This document shows positions 50,429-57,723 of a stretch of 57,723 nucleotides of DNA, piece after piece. The translations under genes were made by a program, and so were the position numbers. The notes under the pieces were generated by a model that worked only from the letters and a program-made list of their open reading frames with translations, was not told the origin of the DNA and searched no databases. The stretch covers positions 42,966 to 100,688 of the forward strand of contig JACPCW010000086.1 in the NCBI GenBank assembly GCA_016184365.1. Direction: 5' to 3'. The DNA is from Candidatus Rokuibacteriota bacterium (GTDB lineage: Bacteria; Methylomirabilota; Methylomirabilia; Rokubacteriales; CSP1-6). Numbering within the stretch: the stretch's first letter is position 1; each line of letters opens with the position of its first letter.

Positions 50429-51598
50429 ATGGACGACTTCTACCGGATCAAGCGGCTGCCTCCCTACGTCTTCGCGATCGTCACGGACCTCAAGACGAAG
50501 GCGCGCGCGCGCGGCGAAGACATCATCGACCTCGGCATGGGCAACCCGGACATGCCGACGCCGAAGCACATCGTCGCGAAGCTCGTCGAAGCGGCCCAGA
50601 ACCCCAAGAACCACCGCTACTCCGCGTCGCGCGGCATCACGCGGCTCCGCCAGGCCATCGCGCGCTGGTACCGCGAGCGCTACGACGTCGAGATCGATCC
50701 GGACTCCGAAGCCATCGCGACGATCGGCGCGAAGGAAGGCATGGCGCACCTGGCGCTCGCGGTCCTGCAGCCGGGTGACGGCGCGCTCGTGCCGAATCCG
50801 ACGTACCCGATCCACGCCTATTCCGTGGTCATCGCCGACGGCGACCTGCGCTCCGTGCCGATGACGCCCGACGGCGACTTCTTCGCGCGCCTCGAGGAAG
50901 CGGGGAAGCTCGCCTGGCCGAAGGCCAAGCTGCTGATCCTGTCGTTCCCGCACAACCCGACGACGATGTGCGTGGACCGCGCGTTCTTCGAGCGCGTCGT
51001 CGCATTCGCGCGCGAGCACCGCCTGATGGTCGTGCACGATTTCGCGTACGCCGACTTCGGGTACGACGGGTATCGGCCGCCGTCGTTCCTGGAGGTGCCG
51101 GGCGCGAAGGACGTCGGCGTCGAGATCTTCTCGCTGTCGAAGTCGTACAACATGCCAGGCTGGCGCATGGGCTTCGTGTGCGGCAACGCGCGCATGATCC
51201 TGGCACTCGGCCGCATCAAGTCGTACCTCGACTACGGCGCGTTCCAGCCGATCCAGATCGCGAGCATCATCGCGCTCGAGGACGACCAGTCCGTCGTGCA
51301 CGACATCGTCGAGCTGCACCGCCGGCGCCGCGACGTGCTCGTCAACGGCCTCAACAAGATCGGCTGGTCGGTCGCGAAGCCGCAGGGCACGATGTTCGTG
51401 TGGGCGCCGATCCCGGAGGCGTTCCGTCCGATGGGATCGCTCGAGTTCTCCAAGCTCATGATCCAGGAGGCGAAGGTCGCGGTGTCCCCCGGGATCGGGT
51501 TCGGTGAATACGGCGAAGGCTACGTGCGCTTCGCCCTCGTCGAGAACGAGCACCGCATCCGCCAGGCGCTGCGCGGCCTGAAGGCGCTCACGAAGTGA
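50429..51598 (+). CDS. Class I/II aminotransferase, AlaC/LL-DAP aminotransferase-like
   Basis: The 389-residue fold-type I enzyme has [40 protein letters not shown], the Asp of [12 protein letters not shown] and the PLP lysine in [20 protein letters not shown]. Bacterial relatives are called glutamate-pyruvate aminotransferase (AlaC) or LL-diaminopimelate aminotransferase-like. Its coupling (GTGA at 51595-51598) to homoserine dehydrogenase fits a role in aspartate-family amino acid synthesis. The ATG at 50429 is preceded by GGAAGGACGG. Confidence 0.9.
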   Translation: MDDFYRIKRLPPYVFAIVTDLKTKARARGEDIIDLGMGNPDMPTPKHIVAKLVEAAQNPKNHRYSASRGITRLRQAIARWYRERYDVEIDPDSEAIATIGAKEGMAHLALAVLQPGDGALVPNPTYPIHAYSVVIADGDLRSVPMTPDGDFFARLEEAGKLAWPKAKLLILSFPHNPTTMCVDRAFFERVVAFAREHRLMVVHDFAYADFGYDGYRPPSFLEVPGAKDVGVEIFSLSKSYNMPGWRMGFVCGNARMILALGRIKSYLDYGAFQPIQIASIIALEDDQSVVHDIVELHRRRRDVLVNGLNKIGWSVAKPQGTMFVWAPIPEAFRPMGSLEFSKLMIQEAKVAVSPGIGFGEYGEGYVRFALVENEHRIRQALRGLKALTK

Positions 51599-52902
51599 AC
51601 GCCGTCCGCATCGGCCTGCTCGGCCTCGGCACCGTCGGGGCCGGCGTCGCGAAAATCCTCGAGTCGCACCGCGCGATGCTCGAGGAGCGCGCGGGCTGCC
51701 GGCTCACGCTGGCCGCGATCGCGGACACCGATCTCACCCGCCCGCGCGAGGGCCTCGACATCGGCCGCCTGCCGCTCACGGGTGACGCGGGCCGCGTGCT
51801 GGACGATCCGTCGATCCAGATCGTGATCGAGCTCGTCGGCGGCCTCGAGCCGGCGCGGACGTTCGTGCTGCGCGCGCTGCGCGCCGGCAAGCACGTCGTC
51901 ACCGCGAACAAGGCGCTGCTCGCGCACCACGGCGCCGAGCTCTACGAGGAAGCGCGCACGCGCGGCGTGACCCTCGCCTTCGAGGCGGCGGTCGCCGGCG
52001 GCATCCCGCTGATCCGCGCCGTGCGCGACGGCCTGGCGGCGAACCGCATCCTCTCCGCGTTCGGCATCGTCAACGGGACATGCAATTACATCCTGTCGAA
52101 GATGACGAACGAGGGGCTCGACTTCTCCGTCGTGCTGAAGGAAGCGCAGGCGCAGGGCTACGCCGAGGCCGATCCGACGTTCGACATCGAGGGCCTCGAT
52201 TCCGCGCACAAGCTCCAGATCCTCACGATGCTCGCGTTCCGGACGTTCGTGGACCTCAAGGACATCCACACCGAGGGCATCACGCGCGTGACGGCGCAGG
52301 ACATCGCCTACGCGCGCGAGCTCGGCTATCGCATCAAGCTCCTCGCCATCGCGAAGGCATCGGACGGCGCCGTGGAAGTGCGCGTGCACCCGACCATGAT
52401 CCCGGCGGGCTCGCCGCTCGCCGCCGTGTCGGGCGTCTTCAACGCCGTCTTCATGACCGGCGACAACGTGGGCGACCTGATGTTCTACGGGCGCGGCGCC
52501 GGCCAGCTGCCGACGGCGTCGGCCGTCTGGTCCGACGCGCTCGAGATCGCGCGCCGCATCGCGCACGGCATTCCCACCGTCGCGCTCGAGCTGCCGTTCG
52601 TCGGCGGAGCACCGCTGCCGCTCCGGCCGGTCGACGACATCCGGTGCTGCTACTACCTGCGCGTGATGGCGCAGGACCAGCCCGGCGTGCTGTCGAAAGT
52701 GGCCGGGATCCTCGGCGACAACGACATCTCCATCGCGTCCGTGCTCCAGAAGGAGCGCGGGACGGCGCAGGCCGTGCCGGTGGTGATGATGACGCACGAG
52801 GCGCGCGAGCGCGACATGCGCCGCGCCCTCGGCGCGATCGATCGCCTGCCCGTCGTCGCGACCGCGACGACGATGATTCGCGTCGAGGGTGGTCCCGCCT
52901 GA
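51595..52902 (+). CDS. hom: Homoserine dehydrogenase with C-terminal ACT domain
   Basis: The 435-residue protein begins [20 protein letters not shown] (NAD(P)-binding) and contains [40 protein letters not shown] and the substrate region [15 protein letters not shown]. An ACT domain occupies about residues 350-430 ([20 protein letters not shown]), consistent with threonine feedback. It reduces aspartate semialdehyde to homoserine. The aspartate kinase whose start lies at the window's end would act earlier in the same pathway. Start is a GTG overlapping the aminotransferase stop. Confidence 0.95.
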   Translation: MNAVRIGLLGLGTVGAGVAKILESHRAMLEERAGCRLTLAAIADTDLTRPREGLDIGRLPLTGDAGRVLDDPSIQIVIELVGGLEPARTFVLRALRAGKHVVTANKALLAHHGAELYEEARTRGVTLAFEAAVAGGIPLIRAVRDGLAANRILSAFGIVNGTCNYILSKMTNEGLDFSVVLKEAQAQGYAEADPTFDIEGLDSAHKLQILTMLAFRTFVDLKDIHTEGITRVTAQDIAYARELGYRIKLLAIAKASDGAVEVRVHPTMIPAGSPLAAVSGVFNAVFMTGDNVGDLMFYGRGAGQLPTASAVWSDALEIARRIAHGIPTVALELPFVGGAPLPLRPVDDIRCCYYLRVMAQDQPGVLSKVAGILGDNDISIASVLQKERGTAQAVPVVMMTHEARERDMRRALGAIDRLPVVATATTMIRVEGGPA

Positions 52903-52930
52903 GACCGCACGCCTGAGCCCGCACGAATAA

Positions 52931-53935
52931 TTGAGAGGTCTCAGACTCGCCGTGGCCGTCGCGATCAGCGTCGCGCTGATCGCGTACCTGCTCTACAGCG
53001 TCGATCTCACCGAGCTCGGACGTCAGCTCGCGCGCACGCACTGGGGCTGGGTCGCCGTCGGCGTCGCCGCCGGACTCGGCGGTCTCTTCGCGCGCGCCGC
53101 CCGCTGGCGCTACTTCTTCCCGCGCGACGTCCATCCGCCGGGGCTCGTGCCGGCGATCATGATCGGCTACATGGCGAACAACGTGCTGCCGCTGCGCGCC
53201 GGCGAGTTCGTGCGGATCTACGTCGTCGCGCGGCGATGGGGCCAGGGCTTCTGGACGGCGCTCGCGACGCTGATCGTCGAGCGCCTGCTCGACAGCCTGT
53301 CGCTCGTGCTCATCCTCGGCGTGCTCGTGCTGAGTCTCGACGTGCCGCCGCTCTTCCGGAACGCCGCGCTCGTCATTCTCGCGATCGACGTGGTCGGCGT
53401 GACGGGCCTGGTCCTCCTCGCGGTGTTTCCGGCGGCGGGCCGTCGGATCCTCGCGCGGCTCGGCCGCCGCTGGCCGGCGGTCGAGCGCCGGCTCGCGCGC
53501 GCGTACGACACGTTCGTGGTGGGACTCGAGGGCATACGCACGGTGCGGCACCTTCCGCCGCTGCTCGTGTGGACGGTGATCGTCTGGGTGCTGCCGGCGA
53601 TCGCCGCGTGGACGACGCTGCGCGCGGTCGACGTGCACCTGCCGTTCGTCGGCGGCTGGGTGGTCGTGGCGTTCGTCGGCCTCGGGATCAGCATCCCGTC
53701 GGCGCCGGGGTACATCGGCGTCTTCCACGTCGCCGCGGCCAAGGCGGTGGAGCTCTTCGGCATCAATCCGTCAGCCGGCGTGGCGTTCGCGCTCGTGTTC
53801 CACGCGAGCCAGTTCCTGACGGTGACGCTCGTGGGCTGGCTCTACCTGATCCGCGAGGGCGTGAGCCTCAGTGAAGCGACGCACGCGCCGGCGCCGAGCG
53901 CTCTACCTGATCCGCGAGGGCGTGAGCCTCAGTGA
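52931..53935 (+). CDS. Flippase-like (lysylphosphatidylglycerol synthase TM region) membrane protein
   Basis: The 334-residue protein is an integral membrane protein with about eight spans and the UPF0104/LPG_synthase_TM pattern: ARTHWGWVAVGVAAGLGGLF, GYMANNVLPLRAGEFVRIYV, VGLGISIPSAPGYIGVFHVA and FHASQFLTVTLVGWLYLIRE. Relatives move or make lipids. The start is TTG at 52931. Its C-terminus is altered by a 61-bp tandem duplication: without it the frame would read on as APAPSPADH and stop, whereas it now ends SALPDPRGREPQ. Confidence 0.85.
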   Translation: MRGLRLAVAVAISVALIAYLLYSVDLTELGRQLARTHWGWVAVGVAAGLGGLFARAARWRYFFPRDVHPPGLVPAIMIGYMANNVLPLRAGEFVRIYVVARRWGQGFWTALATLIVERLLDSLSLVLILGVLVLSLDVPPLFRNAALVILAIDVVGVTGLVLLAVFPAAGRRILARLGRRWPAVERRLARAYDTFVVGLEGIRTVRHLPPLLVWTVIVWVLPAIAAWTTLRAVDVHLPFVGGWVVVAFVGLGISIPSAPGYIGVFHVAAAKAVELFGINPSAGVAFALVFHASQFLTVTLVGWLYLIREGVSLSEATHAPAPSALPDPRGREPQ

Positions 53936-53960
53936 AGCGACGCACGCGCCGGCGCCGAGC
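53839..53960 (+). repeat. Perfect 61-bp tandem duplication at the end of the membrane-protein gene
   Basis: The 61-bp unit starting GCTCTACCTGATCCGCGAGG and ending GCGCCGGCGCCGAGC occurs at 53839-53899 and again at 53900-53960 without a difference. The length is not a multiple of three, so it shifts the reading frame and gives the gene a new C-terminus and stop. Perfect identity points to a very recent event or an assembly artefact. Confidence 0.95.
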
Positions 53961-53994
53961 CCGGCCGACCATTGACCTGCCTGGCGCCGCCGAG

Positions 53995-54027
53995 CAGACC
54001 GTGGAACCGCCGGTGTTCCACGGTCTG
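53995..54027. terminator. Bidirectional hairpin between convergent genes
   Basis: CAGACCGTGGAAC (53995-54007) and GTTCCACGGTCTG (54015-54027) form a perfect 13-bp stem with a 7-nt loop, lying between the stops of the flippase-like gene (+) and the secreted protein gene (-). Only a short T-containing run (TCTCGG) follows, so it is a strong hairpin but not a classic T-tract terminator. Confidence 0.65.
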
Positions 54028-54072
54028 TCTCGGCCTCCCTGCGGCCATCAATGTCGCGCCGAAGCCTCACGG

Positions 54073-54777
54073 CTACGGATTGATCGTCACCTCGAGCCTC
54101 GGCGTCGCCCATCCGATCGACCGCTCGTCCTGCTTCGCCGGCTCGAACTTGCCCGAGTCGCTCAGGTAGAACGCCGGCTGGCCGGGGCGCGCCCGCTCGA
54201 TCTTCTGGTCCTTGCCCACGGCGAACGGCAGCCGGAACTTGCCCGTGAAGGGCAGGCCGGGCAGTACAGGCCCCCCGAGGAACCTGTGATCGATGTCGAT
54301 GCTGCCCGTGATTCCCAGCCACACGTCGAACCCGGCCTCGGCGATCTTCGCCGCGACTCCGGGCGGCATGTCGGGCAGGGTCACCGGCGCGAAGCTCGCC
54401 GTGAAGGTTGCGGTCGTGACGGCGACCTCGGCGACGTCGTTGCTGTTCGTGGTGAAGCCCAGAGCCGACCCTTCGACGACCACGCTCAGCGTGCCGGTGA
54501 TCCCGTTCACCGGATCCGCCCTGCCCTCGCCCGTCACGAGGCATTTCCCCTGGGCGAGGCCCGCACCTGCTGCGGTCAGGCAGAGGAGGCTGTCGATCCT
54601 CGCGGCGCCGAGCACCGGCGCAACCCGGCTCTGCGTCGACAGATCGATGCTTTCCGATGTCTCGTACAGCACGACCTCCGCGACCAGATCGGGCGGGGCC
54701 GCTGCCGCCGGAGCGGCGGGAATCGCCGCAAGCATCAAAACAAAGACCGAACCCAATAGCAGCCGAAGCGTCCTCAT
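54073..54777 (-). CDS. Predicted exported protein of unknown function
   Basis: The ~234-residue protein has a clear signal peptide (MRTLRLLLGSVFVLMLAAIP then APAAAA) and no further transmembrane segment. It contains two Cys (LLCLTAAGAG, GKCLVTGEG) and a large, beta-rich-looking body (GTLSVVVEGSALGFTTNSND, FDVWLGITGSIDIDHRFLGG). I do not recognise a family. AGGACGACG precedes the ATG at 54777, which supports that start. It is convergent with the flippase-like gene across a strong hairpin. Confidence 0.7.
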   Translation of the reverse strand: MRTLRLLLGSVFVLMLAAIPAAPAAAAPPDLVAEVVLYETSESIDLSTQSRVAPVLGAARIDSLLCLTAAGAGLAQGKCLVTGEGRADPVNGITGTLSVVVEGSALGFTTNSNDVAEVAVTTATFTASFAPVTLPDMPPGVAAKIAEAGFDVWLGITGSIDIDHRFLGGPVLPGLPFTGKFRLPFAVGKDQKIERARPGQPAFYLSDSGKFEPAKQDERSIGWATPRLEVTINP

Positions 54778-54839
54778 CGTCGTCCTGCCTTTCCTGTGGC
54801 GCCGAGGGTTCATCCCTCGCATATCGACGTCCGGGCAAA

Positions 54840-54856
54840 TGGCACACCCCGTGCCA
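54840..54856. promoter_or_regulatory. Inverted repeat upstream of the exported-protein gene
   Basis: TGGCAC-ACCCC-GTGCCA is a perfect 6-bp inverted repeat with a 5-bp centre, 63 bp before the minus-strand start. GAGGG-TTCAT-CCCTC (54804-54818) is another hairpin between it and the gene. The 403-bp gap 54778-55180 otherwise shows no gene I can support, although the frame of the AAA+ regulator is open through its second half. Confidence 0.4.
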
Positions 54857-55180
54857 ACCGCTGCCCGCGCAACGTCACGTGTGGACGGCGTCGATCATCC
54901 GTTATTTCACGCGTACCTGTAGAACCGGCCCGACACCCCCTCGGTTGGGGCCGCCACCGACGTGAGAGTGCCCGGCGGTCAGTCACTGGCCAGTGGACGC
55001 GAGCTCAAGCGGATAGAAAATGATCAAAGAAGCCGCCGGCGCTCCTTGCCCCAGGCCGCCGTTTGCCAGGATTTTCCGCCGAATCGGTCGCGATCGACCG
55101 TCTGGTACTCGATTTGCTGCTCGGCCGCGACGGCGTTCAATCTGCCCGCTGAGAGCCGACAGAACTTGCTGACACGGGGT

Positions 55181-56233
55181 GTGACGTCGCTGACCGAAAC
55201 ACTCGAATCGCGCGCGGACTCGTCCGTGCCTCGGAACGAGTCACGAGCCCTCGCGAACATGTACGACCGCGTGTTTCGCCACAGCGTGCGCATGCGTGCC
55301 GTCGAGCAGATGCTCCTGAAGGCCGTCGTCGGTGAAGATCCGGTGTTCGTGACCGGCGAGACCGGCACGGGCAAGGAGCTCATCGCCGACCTGGCCCACG
55401 CGCTGTCGCCGCGCGCGAACGGCCCGTGGGTCAAGGTGCGCTGCAGCGCCCTGCCCGGCGAGCGGCTCGAATCCGAGCTGTTCGGCGACGAGCTGCGCGC
55501 CATCGACGGCGGCAACTCCGTCCGCCGTGGCCGTCTCGAGCTGGCGGCCGGCGGCACGCTGTGCCTCGACGAGATCGCCGATCTGCCGCTCGCGCTTCAG
55601 AACAAGCTCCTCGGGTTCCTGCACGAAGGCCGCTTCATGCGCAACGGCGGGCGCGTGCCCGTCGCGGCCGACGTCCGGCTCGTGATCACGACGAACCGGG
55701 ATCTGCGGGCGATGACGACCGCGGGACTCTTCCGCGAGGATCTCTACTACCGCCTGAACGTCATCACGATTCCGGTCCCGCCGCTCCGCGAGCGCCGCGA
55801 GGAAATCCCGTCGCTCGTCGAGCACTTCCGCGCGGAGTTCTGCCGCCGGCTGGAGCGTGACTGCCCGCCGTTTTCGCCGGAGACCGTGGATCTGATGCTC
55901 CATTACCGCTGGCCTGGAAACGTGCGCGAGCTGGAGAACGTCGTGAAGCGCTACGTGGTGCTCGGCGACGAGCGCTACGTGGAGCAGGAGCTGCGCGGCC
56001 GGCTCGAGCCGGCCAGCGCGGTGTTCGCGGCGTGGCCGCCGGCGGAAGGGCTGCGCGGCATCGCGCAGCGCGCCGCGCGCAAAGCCGAGCGCGCGCTGAT
56101 CGAAGAGACGCTCGATCGCGTCGGTGGCAATCGCGCCGAGGCCGCCCGGCGCCTGAAGGTGAGCTACAAGACGTTCCTCAAGAAGCTCCAGGAAGTCGGC
56201 GTCGCCGGCGCGCGCCGTCACGGCGGCGTCTGA
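55181..56233 (+). CDS. Sigma-54-type AAA+ regulator lacking the GAFTGA motif
   Basis: The ~350-residue protein has Walker A GETGTGKEL, Walker B GGTLCLDEIAD, the arginine-finger region FREDLYYRLNVITI, and the C-terminal Fis-type HTH GNRAEAARRLKVSYKTFLKK. The region that should read ELFGHEKGAFTGA reads ELFGDELRAIDGGNS, so the sigma-54-contacting GAFTGA loop is missing, as in TyrR-like proteins acting on sigma-70. No N-terminal receiver, GAF or PAS domain precedes the AAA+ domain. The GTG at 55181 is chosen; the open frame further upstream (to 54962) has unusual Arg/Ser-rich composition. Confidence 0.85.
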   Translation: MTSLTETLESRADSSVPRNESRALANMYDRVFRHSVRMRAVEQMLLKAVVGEDPVFVTGETGTGKELIADLAHALSPRANGPWVKVRCSALPGERLESELFGDELRAIDGGNSVRRGRLELAAGGTLCLDEIADLPLALQNKLLGFLHEGRFMRNGGRVPVAADVRLVITTNRDLRAMTTAGLFREDLYYRLNVITIPVPPLRERREEIPSLVEHFRAEFCRRLERDCPPFSPETVDLMLHYRWPGNVRELENVVKRYVVLGDERYVEQELRGRLEPASAVFAAWPPAEGLRGIAQRAARKAERALIEETLDRVGGNRAEAARRLKVSYKTFLKKLQEVGVAGARRHGGV

Positions 56234-56304
56234 GTGGCGGTCGTGCAGTCCGAGGCCGCGCCCTGCTCGACGAGGCCGGTCACGTCACCGTCCGCGCACA
56301 CGCG

Positions 56305-56622
56305 GTGCTCGTCCCGCTCGGTGACCGGCTCACGCTCGTCCGCGCGACCGCGGATCTGCCGGACGCGATCGCGGGCGCGTCGCCAGACGACGTCCAGATC
56401 GTCACGCGCCGACGACACGCAGGACGCCGCCTGAACCTCGAACCCGGGCTGACGCTGCGCGACGTCGAGCGCCGCCACATCCGCTCGACGCTGCGCGCCG
56501 TCGCCGGTAACCGCACGGGCGCGGCGCGCCGGCTCGGCATCAGCGTGCGGTGCCTGCAGTACAAGCTCAAGGAATACGCGAGCGACGAGCGGATCGAGGA
56601 GGCGGAAACGATCGGCCGATAG
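56305..56622 (+). CDS. Small protein with Fis-type helix-turn-helix
   Basis: From a GTG at 56305 a ~105-residue protein runs VLVPLGDRLTLVRATADLPD, then DDVQIVTRRRHAG and a C-terminal TLRDVERRHIRSTLRAVAGN followed by RTGAARRLGISVRCLQYKLK. The last part is a Fis/NtrC-type HTH. It lies directly downstream of the AAA+ regulator, which already has its own Fis HTH. Start choice is uncertain, since the frame is open upstream through the regulator's 3' end. It may be a DNA-binding partner or a decayed second regulator. Confidence 0.6.
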   Translation: MLVPLGDRLTLVRATADLPDAIAGASPDDVQIVTRRRHAGRRLNLEPGLTLRDVERRHIRSTLRAVAGNRTGAARRLGISVRCLQYKLKEYASDERIEEAETIGR

Positions 56623-56661
56623 TCCGCCTTCCCCCGCGATCGAGTACGATGCAGTCCACCC

Positions 56662-57273
56662 ATGCGCACCGACCTGTTCGGCCGCGCCACCCGCACGATC
56701 GGCGTGGTGGTCGTCCTGGTCGTGATCGTCGTCGCGTTCACGCCACTCGTCAACGTCGCCGCCCGCTGGACGCGGCCGCCGCTGCGAGTCGAGAAGAGCG
56801 AAGCGATCGTGGTGCTCGGCGCGGGCGCGAATCCCGACGGCACGCTCAATCCCGCCTCGCTCGTGCGGCTGATCCATGGAGTGGTGCTCTATCGGACCGG
56901 CTGGGCGCCGCTGCTCGTCGTCGCCGGCACGCCAGCCGAGACGCAGAGCCGCGCGCGGCTGGCCTACGCGCTCGGCGTGCCGCCCGCGGCCCTGGTCGGC
57001 GAGACCTCGGCGCACACCACGGGCGACGAAGCCCGGCGCATCGGCGCGATCCTGCGCGCGCGCGGCGTGAAGACCATCCTGCTCGTCACCAACACACGCC
57101 ACCTCGTGCGCGCCACGCAGCTCTTCCAGCACCAGGGCCTCGTCGTGAGCGGCGTGCCGGCCGATCTGTCGTCCGAGTCTTCGACGCAGCCGGAAGTGCG
57201 GCTGGAGCTGCTGCGCTCGATCGTGCAGGAGATGCTCGCGCGTCTGTACTACCGCATGACCGGCGCGCTGTGA
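56662..57273 (+). CDS. DUF218/YdcF-SanA family membrane-anchored protein
   Basis: The 203-residue protein has one N-terminal membrane span (TIGVVVVLVVIVVAFTPLVN) and a DUF218 domain: EAIVVLGAGANPDGTLNPAS, LLVVAGTPAETQSRARLAYA and ILLVTNTRHLVRATQLFQHQ. SanA/ElyC/YdcF proteins act in envelope integrity and may bind or process nucleotide-like ligands. Ten bases separate it from the next small membrane protein gene. Confidence 0.85.
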   Translation: MRTDLFGRATRTIGVVVVLVVIVVAFTPLVNVAARWTRPPLRVEKSEAIVVLGAGANPDGTLNPASLVRLIHGVVLYRTGWAPLLVVAGTPAETQSRARLAYALGVPPAALVGETSAHTTGDEARRIGAILRARGVKTILLVTNTRHLVRATQLFQHQGLVVSGVPADLSSESSTQPEVRLELLRSIVQEMLARLYYRMTGAL

Positions 57274-57283
57274 GGAGAGCGGC

Positions 57284-57613
57284 GTGATCGAGCTCGAAAC
57301 GCTCGTGCTGCCGGCGACCGTGGTCCTCACCTCGCTCGGCGGGTACGCGCTGGCGCGGCGTGGGTTCCGTTTGCCGGCGCGGCAGCTTCGCGTGGCGGTC
57401 GGGTGGATGCTCGAGTGCATCGGGCTCACGGTCGGCTTCCTGATCGTCAACGTCGCAGTCGGCGCGGCGCTCGTGCACGTCTTCCGGCTGCTCACCCCGA
57501 GGTTCGTGGCCATCTATGCCGCCACCGACACGGTGCTGATCCCGCTCTCGCTCGTGCAGGCGCTGATCCTCTGCGGGTGGCGCGCGGCGCGGACCCCGAA
57601 CGCCGGCGGCTGA
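57284..57613 (+). CDS. Small membrane protein of unknown function
   Basis: The 109-residue protein starts with a GTG and has three or so hydrophobic segments (ETLVLPATVVLTSLGGYALA, GWMLECIGLTVGFLIVNVAV, DTVLIPLSLVQALILCGW). It is 10 bp downstream of the DUF218 gene and so probably part of its unit. I do not recognise a family. Confidence 0.7.
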   Translation: MIELETLVLPATVVLTSLGGYALARRGFRLPARQLRVAVGWMLECIGLTVGFLIVNVAVGAALVHVFRLLTPRFVAIYAATDTVLIPLSLVQALILCGWRAARTPNAGG

Positions 57614-57666
57614 GGCGCTCCGCACCTTGCGACGCTCGGAAAGCGTCGTGTAGAGTCGAACGCGCC

Positions 57667-57723
57667 ATGGTGATCGTCCAGAAATACGGCGGCTCGTCCG
57701 TCGCCACGCCGGAAAAGATCAAG
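57667..57723 (+). CDS. lysC: Aspartate kinase, N-terminal 19 residues (cut by window end)
   Basis: The first codons encode MVIVQKYGGSSVATPEKIK, the diagnostic amino terminus of aspartokinase (KYGGSSV binds ATP). The rest lies beyond the window. Together with homoserine dehydrogenase at 51595 it points to aspartate-family amino acid synthesis in this neighbourhood. Confidence 0.92.
   Translation, partial: MVIVQKYGGSSVATPEKIK

Noticed and set aside
54839-54862. A sigma-54 promoter (TGGCAC...TGC) upstream of the AAA+ regulator
   Set aside because: The TGGCAC is part of a symmetric repeat, the spacing to a TTGC element is wrong, and the adjacent regulator lacks the sigma-54-contact motif.
54962-55180. 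N-terminal sensory domain for the AAA+ regulator
   Set aside because: The sequence is Arg/Ser-rich without domain-like features; a GTG at 55181 gives a natural start.

Overview
The window is a very GC-rich bacterial chromosome segment with about sixty closely packed genes and no rRNA, tRNA, phage genes, transposase or CRISPR array that I could find. A lipidated TPR protein of the BamD/YbgF kind, RlpA, an M23 peptidase and a type II secretion/type IV pilus ATPase suggest a diderm, Gram-negative-type cell. The mix of peptide ABC transporters, a TAXI-type TRAP transporter, many short-chain and D-2-hydroxyacid dehydrogenases and a split glycine decarboxylase would suit a heterotrophic soil or sediment lineage such as Candidatus Rokubacteria/Methylomirabilota. 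That placement is inference from gene content and base composition.

Layout. 1-9.8 kb: a secreted DUF151 protein, an MFS exporter, two hotdog-fold proteins, an SDR, an orphan GspE/PilB ATPase, an ArsC/Spx-like protein, a PHP phosphoesterase, leucyl aminopeptidase and a Nudix hydrolase. 9.9-15.8 kb: the glycine cleavage operon gcvT-gcvH-gcvPA-gcvPB, followed on the same strand by a VapBC-type toxin-antitoxin pair and a lipoate ligase whose product class modifies GcvH. 16.3-31.2 kb: a nearly gapless minus-strand block with a D-2-hydroxyacid dehydrogenase, a LysR regulator, a peptide ABC binding protein and two permeases, a C45 acyltransferase/amidase, a HAD hydrolase, a second D-2-hydroxyacid dehydrogenase, a D-glutamate cyclase-family protein (DUF1445), the three 5-oxoprolinase subunits PxpB, PxpC and PxpA, a class III aminotransferase and a 585-residue conserved protein of unknown function. 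It reads like an uptake and degradation module for acylated, cyclised or D-configured glutamate-like compounds. 31.4-37.9 kb: an epimerase, a truncated acetyltransferase facing an SDR with a replaced C-terminus, and a TRAP operon with a LarA-like isomerase and a 31-residue membrane peptide. 37.9-42.3 kb: a lipoprotein, threonine aldolase, OppD/OppF ATPases and a zinc-ribbon protein. 42.3-50.2 kb: two SDRs, a second toxin-antitoxin pair, a TPP enzyme coupled to glucose-6-phosphate isomerase, RlpA and an M23 peptidase. 50.3-57.7 kb: an aminotransferase and homoserine dehydrogenase from a strong promoter, a flippase-like membrane protein, an unusual sigma-54-type AAA+ regulator, a DUF218 protein and the first codons of aspartate kinase.

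The least expected content is between and inside the genes. At least three families of structured repeats occur. The first is a two-hairpin element whose G-tract can pair with either of two C-tracts; about nine related copies are present, one of them translated in frame inside the TPP enzyme with a triplicated 13-residue unit. The second is a long inverted repeat that begins exactly at stop codons. The third is a leader repeat ending in an ATG, which gives pepA a 12-residue upstream ORF overlapping its start codon. Translational coupling by ATGA or GTGA overlaps is very common, including through the toxin gene into lplA.
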